This document shows positions 13,322 through 13,655 of a DNA stretch of 13,655 nt, piece by piece. A program made the position numbers and the translations under genes. The notes beneath the pieces were generated by a model, which saw only the letters and a list, made by a program, of their open reading frames with translations, made no database searches and was not told the origin of the DNA. The DNA is from DASPKA01 sp035628335 (GTDB lineage: Bacteria; Patescibacteriota; Doudnabacteria; UBA920). The stretch spans positions 1 to 13,655 of the forward strand of contig DASPKA010000109.1 in the NCBI GenBank assembly GCA_035628335.1, read 5' to 3'. How positions within the stretch are numbered: the first letter of the stretch is position 1; each line of letters begins with the position of its first letter.

Positions 13322-13655
13322 ATGCTTTCTGTTTTTCAAAAACGTAAGATACGAAAAATTATTGACGCCGTCAGCCTTGGGCTGGCGGCTTTTGCTCTGG
13401 TTGCGATTTCTCAGCCTCTTTGGCCTGAGATTTCTTTCTTTTTTGAAAAACCTAGAACTGTCATGGTTGAAAAAACCGCATCCGGTAGTGTAGTCCGCAA
13501 CACCGGAATCTTACCGGTGGCGCTCCTGCGAGGTGAACCTCCCATCTCCGATTCTTCAAAGAGTACTCTAGAACAACAAGGATTACCCTTGAACGGACAG
13601 GAAGGGGGAAAGGGAGAAATTTCCGCCGCTAGTCAGAAGCAAAATGCTAAAGGTA
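13322..13655 (+). CDS. Probable sortase, N-terminal part (runs off the window)
   Basis: An open frame without stops runs from ATG 13322 to the window end (111 codons); an in-frame TAG lies 36 nt upstream of the ATG. The N-terminus is basic (QKRKIRKII) and then has one membrane helix (about 16-32, ending ISQPLWPEISFFFEKP). This resembles Patescibacteria sortases, which have a short basic tail, one helix and a Pro-x-x-Pro-Glu-type stretch before the extracytoplasmic domain. The visible rest is a Ser/Gln/Gly-rich linker. The catalytic His, TLxTC and Arg lie beyond the window, so the family is not proved. The place right after a protein with a sortase-like tail is the main support. An unrelated single-pass membrane protein is the alternative. 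Confidence 0.5.
   Translation, partial: MLSVFQKRKIRKIIDAVSLGLAAFALVAISQPLWPEISFFFEKPRTVMVEKTASGSVVRNTGILPVALLRGEPPISDSSKSTLEQQGLPLNGQEGGKGEISAASQKQNAKG

Noticed and set aside
1..13655. CRISPR array, integrase or transposase
   Set aside because: No regularly spaced direct repeats and no recognisable recombinase motifs on either strand.

Overview
The window looks like a chromosome fragment from a Candidate Phyla Radiation (Patescibacteria) bacterium, most probably Parcubacteria-like. The evidence is moderate GC, dense same-strand genes with 1-3 nt junctions, mostly unrecognised proteins rich in coiled coils, a DUF5663-like small protein, a membrane protein with a short helical N-terminal module of a kind common in that group, and an SdrD-type surface protein next to a sortase-like gene. 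The standard genetic code fits: no in-frame TGA occurs in the 1808-codon gene and TGA ends it. No rRNA, tRNA, CRISPR array or complete mobile element is visible.

Layout, all genes on the + strand. (1) 1-2215: the 3' part of an unknown gene coupled by TAATG to a single-pass membrane protein with a large extracytoplasmic domain. (2) 2219-3578: a promoter, a helical alanine/glycine-rich LEA/apolipoprotein-like protein, a small acidic coiled-coil protein and a strong hairpin terminator, followed by a perfect 42-bp palindrome. (3) 3720-4580: a self-contained cassette made of a near-consensus promoter, a leader of about 250 nt folding into consecutive hairpins, a strong Shine-Dalgarno site, a GC-rich gene for a 166-residue exported/membrane protein, and an intrinsic terminator. 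Its coding part is very unlike its neighbours in composition. (4) 4599-4845: a short dispersed-repeat-like sequence and a truncated GIY-YIG nuclease gene. (5) 4838-12460: a probable operon of a DUF5663-like protein, an 1808-residue giant protein with hydrophobic segments and a histidine-rich tract, and a 602-residue protein. The C-terminal half of the giant and the 602-residue protein appear to be built from the same degenerate two-strand repeat. (6) 12487-13655: a secreted SdrD-type surface protein with an LPXTG-like but atypical tail (LADTA), then the N-terminus of a probable sortase that runs off the window.

Working picture (inference): the two ends concern the cell surface, with an anchored Ca-binding-type surface protein plus sortase on the right and a membrane-tethered extracytoplasmic protein on the left. 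The giant/602 pair may form a co-expressed complex assembled through a shared repeat. The compositional island with its structured leader is the most unusual element. Most host genes start without a Shine-Dalgarno site, just after AT-rich sequence, and four of five recognisable promoters carry an extended -10 (TGN before TATAAT or TATATA). The island gene instead has a strong AAAGGAG.
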